35,458 nt of DNA from Actinomadura fibrosa (lineage in GTDB: Bacteria > Actinomycetota > Actinomycetes > Streptosporangiales > Streptosporangiaceae): positions 1 through 35,458 of the forward strand of contig NZ_CAACUY010000080.1 of NCBI RefSeq assembly GCF_900659615.1, given 5' to 3'. A program made the translations under genes and the position numbers. Positions 7,718 through 17,587 of this stretch are shown here, in pieces. The notes below the pieces were generated by a model. That model made no database searches, was not told the origin of the DNA, and saw only the letters and a list, made by a program, of their open reading frames with translations. Position 1 is the stretch's first letter; the number at the start of each line of letters is the position of its first letter.

Positions 7718-10700
7718 TGGGCCGCTACCCACCGGGAACCGTCACCACGTCGACGGTCCTGATGGTCGACATCGTCGATTCCACCCCCACCCGGATCCGG
7801 CTAGGCGAGGTGGCCGCCGACCGCCACTTTCAGAACGCCTACCAGTTGATGCTCGCCGTGGTGCACACCGCGCACGCGACGTTCACCCGCAGCCGAGGCG
7901 ATGGCCTGGTCGCCGTGTTCGACTCGGTCACCGCCGGATTCGACGCGGCCTTGGCTCTGGAGCAGGAACTGGCCGCCGAAAACCTCCACCTGCCAGAGCC
8001 GATCACCATCCGGGCCGCCCTCAGCGTCGGTGACGTGCAGTGGAGCGCCAACGAGGTCGAAGGCCTCCCGCTCGTGCACGCCGCGCGGCTGATGGACATG
8101 GCCGACGGTGACGAGGTCCTGTGCACAGACATGGCGCAAGCGCTGGCCAGCCGCCAACCCAACCATGCCTTCCAGCTTCTCGGGCCCCGCCGGGCCAAAG
8201 GGCTGGACAAGCCACTTGTGGTTCACCGCTTCCTCTGGCAGGAGGTAACCCCTCCCCAACGGCTGCCGCCCTGGTTGGTCATCGCGCAGCAGGCGGTCAT
8301 GGTCGGACGCCGAACAGAGCTCACAATCCTGCAGGCCGAGCTTCAACATGCCACCAGCACCGTCCGCAGAGTCCACGTGGAAGCCGACCAAGGCGAAGGC
8401 AAAACACGGCTGTTGGCCAAGCTGGCAGAAATCGCCACCGAGCAAGGCTTCATCCTGATGACCAGCCGTTGCCACCGCTTGGCCCGCCGCGCCCATGAGC
8501 CCATCTCGGCCGCCATCACCCACTTGGCCCACACCGCCCGCGTCCAACTGCTGCGCGCTGGCGTCACCCCTCCTGACACCTTGCCGCAGGCTCTCATTCC
8601 CACACACACCGACACGAGTGACGAGGCTCGCACCGACTTTCAACCCGACGCACAAGCCGACTTCGACCCTGACTCTTCCGGCCCCACCAGGGAAGAGTTG
8701 CCCGGGCCTGGCGCTGTCAGGCCCGGCGCTCACCGAGCGCAGCTGATATCCGACATCAGCATGCTTATCGCCAGACTCGCAGAACTGCGCCCGGTGCTGC
8801 TCCTCATTGACGACCTGCAATGGGCTTCGGCCGAGTCGCTCCAAATACTGCAGGGACTGCACTGGGATCAACCACCTCGGCTGCTGGTCCTGACGGCGTC
8901 TCGCCCTGTCCCCGCCCACAGCGCCGAACCGGCCGAAAGTGAACTACGACGGCTACGCTCTGACAGCCGCGTGACCGGTATCCAGCCGTTGACCTCCCCC
9001 GACATCCAGGAACTCATCGCCGCCACACCGCTGCCATCGCCCCCTGCCACCGACCCGAGCACCGAACTCAACATCGGTCAGATCCTGCACCTCACCGGCG
9101 GCAACGCTTTCCTGGTCAATGAAGTGCTCCGCGAACTCAACTCGGGCAAGGCACTCGGCTCTCTGGACGTACAGAATCTGACCCACCAGGTCATCAAGAT
9201 GCGCCTGGAGCAGCTCAGTGAGCGGGCCCGCCATGTCGCCGAACTGCTTGCGGTGGGGGAGCGGCTCCCCAGTGACGTGCTGCGCGCTGCCGCGGAGCTC
9301 ACCGAAGCACAGTTCGCCGACGTCGTCGACGAACTGCTCACACGCGGGCTCATCGACCAAATCCAATACCTGCGGTTCCAGCTTCCGCACGAACTCGTCA
9401 GAAGGCCGATCTACGAGTCCCTACCGCCTGCACGACTAGGGGCGTTGCACGGCCAGATCGCCGACCTGCTGATGAAGTTCGACTCCACCATCAACGAGAC
9501 AGGGCCCTATGTCGTCGCCAGCCATCTGGTCGCGGCCTCCGAACAGGGCCACGACGTCGACCGGACCCGGCAGGCCGCTGAAGCCAGTCAGCAGGCCGCC
9601 CAGCACGCCGCCTCCAAGCTCGCCTACAGCGAGGCCGTCACGTGGTACGACCATCATCTGGCGCAGCTGACCAAAAACCCGCGAACCTCGGCGGAGGAAG
9701 TCGCGAGCGCGCTGGCAGAGTGCGGCCAGGCGATGTGGCTGGCCGGAGACCACCGTGCCCGCTCCATCCTCAACCGCGCCGCAGACCACGCCCGGCGATG
9801 CCAGCGCGCCGACCTGGTGATCACCGCAGCCTCGGCTGGAGACCGCGGGTTCTTCAGCATCACCGCCGGCCACGACGGCGACCGCATCGCGCTGCTGGAG
9901 GAGGCGCTGCGCCTGGTCGGCACCTCCGCCGGCACCACCCGGGCGCTGCTGCTGGCCCAACTGGCCTCCGAGCTGACCTGGGCCCCTGAAGGCGATCAAC
10001 GCTTCTCCCTCAGCGACACCGCGCTCGCACTGGCCCGCCAATCCGGCGACCCCGCCACCTTGGTGAGCGTGCTCGGGCTACGAAGCTTGACCATGGTCCC
10101 CACCCTCTCGCTGGAGCAACGCCAACGCGAGGCCGCCGAGATGCTGGACGCAGCCGACCGCACAGGAGACGACCTGCTGCGCTTCCACGCCACTTTCCAG
10201 AAGGTCGCGCCGGTACTCGACACCGGCAACACCGTTGACATCGCCCGCTGGCTGACCAAGGCAGCCGACCTCGCGCAACGACTGGCCCAACCTCACCTGC
10301 ATTGGCTGATCGCCTTCTCCCAGGCCGGACTCAGCCTTATGCGAGGTGATCTGGAAACCGCACAACACCAGGCCTGGCGCGCGCGACAGCTCGGCAGAGA
10401 AATCGGCCGCCAGCACGAAGCCGACCCCTTCTACGGCGAACAACTCGCAGAGATCCGCCGACTACGCGGCCAGCTGGACACGCTGCGTGCACCGTTGAGG
10501 GATGCCATCGACCTCAGTGACATGGATCCCGTCCACTCGATCCTGCGTTTTTTGTGCGAGGTCGGCGACGAAGCCGCCGCACCCCTGCTAGACCAGATCA
10601 TTGCGACCCACGGCGTGATTCCCCGCAACGACATCGCCTTTCGCCCCGCCCTGGACAACCTGGCCATCGGCGCCACCCGTCTCAATCGCACCGACCTGGC

Positions 10701-11043
10701 CGAGCCTCTGTACCAGGCGCTCAAGCGAGACGCCGACACATTGGGTCACTCCGCCGTCGCCCATCATTGCGGTCACCACTACCTCGCCCACCTAGCCGCG
10801 ACCGCCGGCAAATCCGCGCTCGCCGCTGAACACTTCGAAGCCGCCGCGGCCGTTCACGAACGCTGCGGAATCCCTTTGCTCACCGCCGAATCACTTCTGG
10901 ACTGGGCCGACCTAGCCGCCCACGATCCGCGCATGTCTATCCCACCCCGCCTTCATGAACACTGCCGTGAATTGATCGCTGGACGCGGTGCCACCCTGCT
11001 GGAAGACCGCTGGGAGGTATCTAATGAACGGCGAATCCGATGA
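7714..11043 (+). CDS. Class III cyclase-like, AAA ATPase, TPR protein
   Basis: 1109 residues. Residues 12-175 are a class III nucleotidyl cyclase domain with the metal aspartates in VDIVDST (D19) and RGDG (D63). The usual transition-state Asn of VNRAARL is absent: the sequence reads LVHAARL, keeping only R125. A STAND/AAA-type ATPase follows, with a Walker A EADQGEGKT (223-231) and Walker B VLLLIDDLQW (361-370). From about 600 to the end are helical TPR-like repeats. This is the layout of large actinobacterial signal-integrating regulators, but no LuxR or other DNA-binding domain is present at the C-terminus. ATG 7714 overlaps the oxygenase TGA; a second ATG follows at 7717. It may sense a ligand through the repeats and control the oxygenase pair. 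Cyclase activity is doubtful. Confidence 0.85.
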   Translation: MMGRYPPGTVTTSTVLMVDIVDSTPTRIRLGEVAADRHFQNAYQLMLAVVHTAHATFTRSRGDGLVAVFDSVTAGFDAALALEQELAAENLHLPEPITIRAALSVGDVQWSANEVEGLPLVHAARLMDMADGDEVLCTDMAQALASRQPNHAFQLLGPRRAKGLDKPLVVHRFLWQEVTPPQRLPPWLVIAQQAVMVGRRTELTILQAELQHATSTVRRVHVEADQGEGKTRLLAKLAEIATEQGFILMTSRCHRLARRAHEPISAAITHLAHTARVQLLRAGVTPPDTLPQALIPTHTDTSDEARTDFQPDAQADFDPDSSGPTREELPGPGAVRPGAHRAQLISDISMLIARLAELRPVLLLIDDLQWASAESLQILQGLHWDQPPRLLVLTASRPVPAHSAEPAESELRRLRSDSRVTGIQPLTSPDIQELIAATPLPSPPATDPSTELNIGQILHLTGGNAFLVNEVLRELNSGKALGSLDVQNLTHQVIKMRLEQLSERARHVAELLAVGERLPSDVLRAAAELTEAQFADVVDELLTRGLIDQIQYLRFQLPHELVRRPIYESLPPARLGALHGQIADLLMKFDSTINETGPYVVASHLVAASEQGHDVDRTRQAAEASQQAAQHAASKLAYSEAVTWYDHHLAQLTKNPRTSAEEVASALAECGQAMWLAGDHRARSILNRAADHARRCQRADLVITAASAGDRGFFSITAGHDGDRIALLEEALRLVGTSAGTTRALLLAQLASELTWAPEGDQRFSLSDTALALARQSGDPATLVSVLGLRSLTMVPTLSLEQRQREAAEMLDAADRTGDDLLRFHATFQKVAPVLDTGNTVDIARWLTKAADLAQRLAQPHLHWLIAFSQAGLSLMRGDLETAQHQAWRARQLGREIGRQHEADPFYGEQLAEIRRLRGQLDTLRAPLRDAIDLSDMDPVHSILRFLCEVGDEAAAPLLDQIIATHGVIPRNDIAFRPALDNLAIGATRLNRTDLAEPLYQALKRDADTLGHSAVAHHCGHHYLAHLAATAGKSALAAEHFEAAAAVHERCGIPLLTAESLLDWADLAAHDPRMSIPPRLHEHCRELIAGRGATLLEDRWEVSNERRIR

Positions 11044-11146
11044 TCAAAGAGATAGCGGTGGACCGCGGAGCCGTGAACACGTTACCGGGCGTCACATAGG
11101 AACGCGTCTTGTGAGGCGAGCGGACCCCTGTAACAGCGTGGAGTAG
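11024..11146 (+). CDS. 40-residue ORF at the end of the oxygenase operon
   Basis: ATG at 11024 lies within the last codons of the cyclase gene and is preceded by GGGAGG at 11012-11017, the best Shine-Dalgarno in the area with a 6-base gap. The product MNGESDDQRDSGGPRSREHV... is 40 residues, hydrophilic, rich in Arg, Asp and Ser, and ends at TAG 11144-11146. No similarity is recognised. It could be a real small protein or the 5' stump of a fourth operon gene whose remainder has been lost. Confidence 0.4.
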   Translation: MNGESDDQRDSGGPRSREHVTGRHIGTRLVRRADPCNSVE

Positions 11147-11371
11147 TTGTAATCTATCAGCCGCGGAACCGTATCGTCGCCGATATCAGAACGGATGGGG
11201 GAATTGGAAGCGCTATACGACTCGTGAGTGGCTCTCTGTTCGAGCCGGGAGCGGCAAACGTCGGCGACTTCGTCCGAGCGCGAGATAACGCTCCGGTGTT
11301 TTGTGTTCTACCGAGGTGGCTTTGATTGGCCAGCTTGCCTAAACTTCGAGGCGGAACCGAGAAGGGGGCGC

Positions 11372-12901
11372 ATGGCTTCGGTGGAGGGTCCCACATGGTC
11401 ACTTAGGGGAATCGAGCAACGGTCGGGACGGTATCCGCTGCGGGTGGAGGCGCCGGTCCTGCGCGCGATCGAGCTGCTGGTGCCGGGGATCTCCTCGGTG
11501 ACCAGGTATGTCCGCTATTACGTTCTGTACGCGGCACTCGGCGCTCATGCCGCCGACCATGATCTGGACAGTGCGGCGAGCCTACGGGTATTGCGGCGCA
11601 GCGAAGTCGTACTTGCCGCGGTCTCGCGCCTGCACGACGATCCGGATGCGTGGCCCGGTATGGGACACGCGGTCGACGAGGTCAGGCACTCGCTCGACGG
11701 AGACGTCCTGCATACCGATGCGGCGGCGCGCATGGAGGATGCCGACCATCCGTACTCGCCGCGGCGCTCGGGGTTCTGGTCCCAGTACCTCGGGCCGAGT
11801 ACGGTGCTCGTCACGGCGGTCAACGAAGGCGACGTGCCGCGACCCGGCAGGCATGAGTGCCCTCCGGAGATCGCAGCCCTGTTCGCGCCGGTGCTGAGCG
11901 CCGCCGGCGACGACGTCCTGGACGGGGCGCGGCTGCGGATGCTCGCCCCGCTGGCGATGCAGGCTCCCGAACGTCCCGAAGTCCCTGGGATGCGCGGACT
12001 GTTCACCGCGACCCACGATGGGCTCCACGACCCGCAGGAGTGGAGACCCGACGATCGGCGGCGCCGGGCGACCTTCCGGATGCTCGGCCGCGCCGTGGTC
12101 CTTCACGGCGGCGACGCCGTCCTCGGCTGGGAGGAGTACGCCCGGTCCGCCGTGGCCTTCGGGCCCGAGGCTGAGAACGACCCGGTGTTGCGTGGCGTCG
12201 CCAACGTCCTCGGATGGCGAGGGCTGCTGCTGCGCAACTACTCGGTCAGCGCATGGCGGCGGCTGTGGGCGGCATTGGTCCGCTCGATCGGCTCGCACGA
12301 CGGTGAGGCGGACCGGAGCCTCGACGAACTCCGCGCATGGCTGGTCGATCCCATGCCCGCCACCTCCTTACGGGCCTGCCTTGACGAACTGCCCGACACG
12401 ATGAGCGGCGGGCACCCGGCACCTGCTGAACGGCAGATCATGCAGGACGCCGACCGGCGTGACCCGGTGGTAAACGTGAGATTGCTGCTGATTGGTGGCC
12501 GCCGCGTCGGCGAGTTGTCCGGCGAGGCTCGCACCACGTTCCTGGGGGCGCAGAACGACATCCTCAACCCGCTGTGGGTGGCCCGGCTCATCGACGACTT
12601 CGCGGACCGGCCCGTGCGCGACCTGGCCGTCCGGTTGGTGGACGACATGCTCGCGCAGGCCCGCCGCATCGCGCTGGCTGAGACCCAGCCCGACGCCAAC
12701 GGGCGGATGAAGGTGTTCTCCCGCGTGCACGAACGCGGAGGCCGGTTCTACAAGACCGGCGACGAGGGCGACGGCGACATCGGTACCCGCCTGCACCAGG
12801 CCGGGGACTTCGCCCAGCAACTCGGGCTCCTCGCCCGCGCCGACGACGGGACGGCGTTCCTCAAGCCCCTCGGGGCCGAACTGCTGGAGGTGGGGGAGTG
12901 A
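11372..12901 (+). CDS. Unknown helical protein paired with a PLD-like protein
   Basis: 509 residues from ATG 11372 with AAGGG about 5 bases upstream; in-frame codons back to 11228 look non-coding. The N-terminus RGIEQRSGRYPLRVEAPVLR, then LLVPGISSVTRYVRYYVLYA, appears in other uncharacterised actinobacterial proteins of similar length, as far as I can recall, but I can name no family. The whole chain looks alpha-helical, has many Arg/Asp/Glu residues and lacks signal peptide, membrane span, Walker motif or zinc cluster. Its TGA overlaps the GTG of the phospholipase-D-like gene (GTGA), so the two are co-translated and probably form a complex or a paired system. Pairing an unknown helical protein with a PLD-type nuclease fold suggests nucleic-acid defence or repair, which is an inference. 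Confidence 0.7.
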   Translation: MASVEGPTWSLRGIEQRSGRYPLRVEAPVLRAIELLVPGISSVTRYVRYYVLYAALGAHAADHDLDSAASLRVLRRSEVVLAAVSRLHDDPDAWPGMGHAVDEVRHSLDGDVLHTDAAARMEDADHPYSPRRSGFWSQYLGPSTVLVTAVNEGDVPRPGRHECPPEIAALFAPVLSAAGDDVLDGARLRMLAPLAMQAPERPEVPGMRGLFTATHDGLHDPQEWRPDDRRRRATFRMLGRAVVLHGGDAVLGWEEYARSAVAFGPEAENDPVLRGVANVLGWRGLLLRNYSVSAWRRLWAALVRSIGSHDGEADRSLDELRAWLVDPMPATSLRACLDELPDTMSGGHPAPAERQIMQDADRRDPVVNVRLLLIGGRRVGELSGEARTTFLGAQNDILNPLWVARLIDDFADRPVRDLAVRLVDDMLAQARRIALAETQPDANGRMKVFSRVHERGGRFYKTGDEGDGDIGTRLHQAGDFAQQLGLLARADDGTAFLKPLGAELLEVGE

Positions 12902-15470
12902 CTTGGGAGTTCAGCTCGCCGCTCACCCTGCTGGGCCAATGGCGCGACCGCACCGACGAGGCCGAGCTGCACGAGCTCCTGCTGCTCGGCTTCACCGTCG
13001 ACCTGCCGTTCCTGGAGAAAACGGCGATTCCGACCGCGCGGGCACTCGGCGCCCGCATCACGGTGATCGGCGACGCCGGGCAAGGTCTGTACGACCCGGT
13101 CGACGTGCGGATGGCCGGACGATCCTACTTCCACGGCCTGGCCGCCTGCCGCGGCTCGTTCCACCCGAAGCTCGCCCTGCTGATCGGCGCCCATGAGGCC
13201 GTCGCGGCGATCGGCTCGGGCAACCCAACCATGGCCGGCTGGGGGTACAACGATGAACTCTGGACCGTCCTGCGCGGCCACGAGACCGACGCACCCGAGC
13301 CGTTCCAAGAACTGGGCCGGTGGCTGGTCGCCTTGAGTAGCCAGGTCCCCGTCCCGCAGTATGCGGCGGAGTTGCTGGAGGAGACTGCGGCCAGGCTTGC
13401 GGACTTCCAAACCACCGCGCACCCGGCGCGGGTGCTGCACAACCTCGAGACCGGATTGCTCGATCAGCTCCCTGCGGGGGCCCGTCGACGAACTGCACCT
13501 GTACGCGCCGTTCATCGGCCGGGACGGCCGCGCCCTGGCTCGGATCGTCGAGCGCCTCGCCCCAGCCCGGGTAGTCCTCGGCGTTCAGGAGCGCTGGAGC
13601 AGCTACGACGGCGACGCGGTCCTGCGCTCGCTCGCCGACGCGGCGGACACCGAGTTGCGGCTGCTCGCCGAGCAGCGACCACGCCACGGCAAGCTGCTGG
13701 AATGGCGGACCGGCGACCGGTGGACAGCCTTGACCGGCAGCGCCAACCTCACCGGCGCCGCACTGCTGGACGCCGTCGCAGGCGGTGGCAACTGCGAACT
13801 GAGCGTCCTCGCCCCGGTCCCGTCACCGCTCATGCCGAAGGGCACCGCCACGGCCGTCATACACCTCAAAGGGCGACGCACCGTCAGACCTGTGCAAGGA
13901 CGGCCGGGACTGCTGGTCATCGGTGCCCTGCTCACCGGGGCGGGGCTGCTCCAGGTCACCTTGGCGCACCCCTATGACGTGGACGTCGCCGTCGAGGTGT
14001 CGCCGGACGGCTCACCGGGTTCATGGTCCAGGATCGGTACGGTCCCCGCTGGGCGCACCGCCCAGGAGTTCGCCGTCCCCGAATTCGCAGGTGCGGTGGT
14101 GCGCATCGTCGACGCGCGCGTCGGCGGCCGGACCGAGTCGCCTCCGGTCTTCGTCGTCCACCCCGCCCGCTGCGCACGCCGCCAGACCGACGAGAACCGA
14201 CCCCGCCTCCGCCACGGCTACACCGAAAGAGGAGATCTTCACCGACGAAGAGCTGGCCCGCCGCTTCCGCTACGACCTGCTCCGCCTGTCCGACCAGCTC
14301 GCCAAACACCGCACCGTCCAGTCCGCCCAGACGGCCCCGCCTTCGCAGACGTCCGCCGCCCACGACCGCTACGCCTCCTACCTGGAGGAATGCGAGCGGA
14401 CCATCGGTCGGCCCCTCACTTTGAAGCTGTTCGGCGGGACGACTACACCCGGCCTTACCCTGGGCCCGCGCTGGGGGCCGGTCGCCGACGACGTCATCGA
14501 CGAGAATCTCGACGCGTCAGACGGCGACCCCGAGGACACCGACCAGAAGGAGATGCCACCCGATCGCAAGCGGGAGTGGCGGCAGTGGACCGCCCGGGCC
14601 GTGGAGCGGACCGTACCCCGTGAAGGGGAGCCAGCGTTGCTGATGCTGCGCGTGCTCGTGGCCCGGCTTTTTGTCCAACTGCTCGGCCACGGTGTCTGGA
14701 GATTCGACGACGACTCTTGGCGTGCGCCGCTCGCCCGCCTAACACAAGGTTTGGTGCCCCGCGCCGCGGACGAGATACCGGACGAGGCCTTCCAGCACGT
14801 TACGGCGGTCACTGCGGTCTGCATGGGACTGCTGCTCAGCGAGGCATCCCTCACAGGCGGTGCTCCCCATGACCTGCTCGCGGCTCGCACCTGGCAGACC
14901 GTCAAAGAGCGGGTCGCGGAGGCGGAGACCGACATTGCGGAGGATCTACTCATCCCGCCTAGGCTGGCGCACGCGCACGTGCTGAGCCGCTCTAGGTGGG
15001 AACGGCTGCTTGACCTGGCGCACTCGGACGATCCGGTGGCCCTCATCGCCGCCGAACTCGTCGGGGAAGAACTGACGCTGGAATCCGACCACGGGATCTA
15101 CCTGATCAGCGGGAAGTTCAGCAACCCGGTCCCGGTCGCGGCCCGCGTTGCCGCCCTCCTTGGACGGCACCTGGAGACCGTCCTGGTGCACGCCGTCGCG
15201 GACGGCCGGTGGACCTTCATCGCGTGGCGGCGGCCCTACCTCGCCGTCGCCGGTTCCCGCGCCATGTGGCCGGGATGGCGCGTGTACCGAGTCCCACCGT
15301 CAGCCACGCCGGAGTCACGGCTGACCGGCGGCGAGGGGCCGCCGAGGGCCGGCCTCGTCGCTGGACCAGTGCCCCTCGGCCGGACGCCGCCAGCGGCGCT
15401 GGAACTCATGCAACAGGCCGGCATCGATCCCGCCGACCTGCTTCGAAGACTCCTCGATCATGGACCGTAA
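12898..15470 (+). pseudogene. PLD-like (HKD) protein split by two frameshifts
   Basis: One gene read in three frames. Frame one (from GTG 12898) carries the first HKD-like motif, H89-P-K91 with IGSGNPTMAG. It then runs out of sense after the G5 run at 13476-13480. Dropping one G gives DQLPAGPVDELHLYAPF and continues in the second frame with the second motif, HGK...ALTGSANLTGAAL. A second shift near the C4 run at 14201-14204 leads to ATPKEEIFTDEELARRF and an alpha-helical C-terminal domain of about 400 residues ending DLLRRLLDHGP. With both bases removed the length is 856 residues. PLD-fold proteins of this kind act as nucleases or helicase-associated factors, as in DISARM DrmC. Both halves of the catalytic site look intact, so this is either very recently broken or a homopolymer sequence error. 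It overlaps the upstream gene by 4 bases. Confidence 0.72.
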
Positions 15471-15960
15471 CGCGCTTCGGCCAGTCAAGACTAGCGGCTG
15501 ACCGGACGGCCCGCTCAAGAGGGGCAACGACCCGATCCAGCTGGCTCATCCTCCACGTCGGGCGCGGTGCCCTCACGCTGTGCGCTCGGATGGGCGAGTG
15601 TCCGCGGGCGGGCTGGTCAAGGGGAAGGCAAGCTCGGACCCAGGTGCCGGTACACGATGATCGCGGCCGTGTCGCCGACCGCGGCATGATTCATGATGCC
15701 GGAGGTCATCAAAGGTCCCTTGCCCCGCCACAGCGGCTCGTCCGGGCTTCGCTGGGACGAACCACTCGCTGCCCGGCGAGCTTGAATGTTCGGCGGGCGT
15801 CCGGATGTGGGCAGATCACCTGAAGAACGGGCGGGCGTGCGGCTTGATCCGTAACTTCGATCTGTGGGTGACAGGGCACAGGGTGATACGAGCAGATCCG
15901 GCAGCAGTCCGGACGGTGGCTCCGGCGGAGACGCCGCGTTGAAGGGAGCGTGCCGCAGGG
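15471..15960. other. 490-base stretch without a supported gene
   Basis: No frame on either strand has coding character, a Shine-Dalgarno and a recognisable product. Nothing resembling a tRNA, a strong terminator or inverted-repeat ends was seen. Confidence 0.5.
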
Positions 15961-16184
15961 TTGTGGCCGATCAGGCAGGCGCTGGCGGTCGCGAGCATGT
16001 CCGTGGTAGCCGGGCTCGTGGCGGTGATCGCCGCCATGTTGGCAGTGCTGGGGTTCCCGTGGCTTGAGCACACCGACCCGCTGCCGGTCGCGCAGCTGCT
16101 AAACGTCCTCAAGTTCGTCCTCGGCTCGGTCGCCAGTGTCGGTGCGCTATTTGCGCTGGGATGGCCTTCGCTGGCAGCGCCTAG
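15961..16184 (+). pseudogene. Membrane protein N-terminus cut by IS701-like element
   Basis: The frame reads MWPIRQALAVASMSVVAGLV from a possible TTG at 15961 (ATG 15997 is an alternative). It contains two hydrophobic spans, around VVAGLVAVIAAMLAVLG and LKFVLGSVASVGALFALGW, separated by FPWLEHTDPLP. This two-span N-terminus is common in actinobacterial pentapeptide-repeat and related proteins of unknown role. The frame meets the CTAG target duplication and then the insertion sequence. Joining the left and right flanks without the two insertion sequences does not restore an obvious continuation, so the distal part has been deleted or degraded. Confidence 0.55.
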
Positions 16185-17564
16185 TAGTGCTTTGTTAGGT
16201 GGTGTCGTAGTGCTGCCAGGGTGCTGGTTGGTGGCAGATTGGGCAGCGGCCGGTCCAGGTGGCCAGGAGTTGTTGGATGAGGTCGACCACCTGGTAGAGG
16301 GTCAGGCGGTGGGTGGGGTTTTTGGGTCGGTGCGTTGTTGGGTGATGAACAGGTGGGCGGCGGTGACCAGGGTCAGGTGCCGGTGCCAGCCGGTGAATGA
16401 GCGGCCTTCGAAGTGGTCCAGGCCGAGTCCGGTTTTCAGCTCGCGGTAGTCGTGTTCGATCCGCCAGCGTGCTTTGGCCAGTCGTACCAGGGTGGCCGCG
16501 GGGAGGTCGGCGGGCAGGTTGGACAGCCAGTACTTGATCGGTTCGGCCGCGCTGGCGGGCCATTGCGCGATCAGCCACTGGGCGGGGATGGTGCCGTCGG
16601 CGGCCGGGTGGGGGCGGCGCCCGGCCGGGCGGACCCGCAGCAGCACAAAGGGTGCGGTCATCGGGCCGCGGGAGGCGTGTCGCCAGGTCAGTGTGCGGGC
16701 GGCGGCGTGGCCGGCGGCCAGCACATGCGCGCGCAGGCTGACCGGCCGCTGCCGGTAGCGCGGCAGCGGATGTGGTCCGCGTCCGCCATAGGCCGGCGTG
16801 TGTGGCCGGGCCTGCTCGCCATAGGCGGTCAGCTCGCCTTTGACCTGGACCGCGTAGGCCAGGCCTCGCTCGGTCAGCGCGCGGCGGAAGCGGGCGTTGG
16901 TGCCGTAGCCGGCGTCGGCGGCCAGCACCGCCGGATGCAACCCGAGCCCGGCCAGCTCGTCCAGCATCTCGATGGCCAGCCGCCACGTGGGGCGGTGGTG
17001 CAGATCGGCGGGGATGCCGCAGCGGGCCCGCCGCCCGGCCGCCCGCACGCCGTCCCAGGACGGCGGTAGGAACAGCCGCCAGTCCAGCGGACAGGACGCG
17101 GCGTCGGTGGCGGCGTGCACGCTGACCGCGATCTAGCAGTTGCCGGTCTTGCCCAGCGTGCCGCAGTACTGCCGGGCCACGCCCGGCGAGCAGTCCCCGT
17201 CCTTGACCAGACCGGTGTCGTCGATGACCCACACCTCCGGCGCCAGCATCCGCACCGCGCGCCGCGCCAAGTCGGCCCGCACCCGCTCATGCGGCCAGGT
17301 CGAGGACGTGATGAACTGCTGCAGCCGCTGATGATCGATACCCAGCCGGGCCGCCATCGGCTGCATCGACTTGCGCCGCCCGTCCAGCAGCAGCCCCCGC
17401 AGATACAACTCGCCCTTGTCCCGTTGATCAGCTCGCGCCAATGGCGCGAACATCTGCGCGGCGAACCCTTCCAGCCGGGCGCGACACCCGGCCAACTCCT
17501 CAGGCGTCATCCCACCAGCACAACACCAAACAACCGCATCGACCAGCCACCTAACAAAGTCCTA
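16185..17564 (-). mobile_element. IS701-family-like insertion sequence
   Basis: 1380 bp. The ends are imperfect inverted repeats: TAGTGCTTTGTTAGGTGG at 16185 and TAGGACTTTGTTAGGTGG reading in from 17564 (16 of 18 identical). Both sides carry the 4-bp direct repeat CTAG (16181-16184 and 17565-17568), the target typical of IS701-like elements. It encodes one transposase on the minus strand that is inactivated (next entry). Confidence 0.88.
16195..17510 (-). pseudogene. IS701-like DDE transposase, nonsense plus frameshift
   Basis: Starts MTPEELAGCRARLEGFAAQM and shows the family signatures VIDDTGLVKDG (first Asp), SPGVARQYCGTLGKTGNC, VLAADAGYGTN (second Asp) and RWRIEHDYRELKTGLGLDHF (Glu). Immediately after GKTGNC the codon at 17133-17135 is TAG where homologues have CAG (Gln), a single C-to-T change. 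The frame then continues IAVSVHAATDAAS without further damage to 16302. The expected tail LTLYQVVDLIQQLLATWTG appears in another frame to 16195, so there is a second disruption at the A5/C4 run near 16319-16327. Without a suppressor tRNA the element cannot make full-length transposase. Confidence 0.85.
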
Positions 17565-17568
17565 CTAG
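17565..17568. repeat. Shared CTAG target copy between two insertion sequences
   Basis: CTAG occurs at 16181-16184, 17565-17568 and 19233-19236, exactly flanking the two elements. The middle copy is the right target duplication of the IS701-like element and the left one of the IS1182-like element. Confidence 0.85.
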
Positions 17569-17587
17569 AAGACTGCTGAAGATCTTG

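Noticed and set aside
16195..16330. Programmed frameshift making the IS701-like C-terminus
   Set aside because: The A5/C4 run could allow slippage, but the upstream amber codon means full-length product is not made anyway, so decay is the simpler reading.
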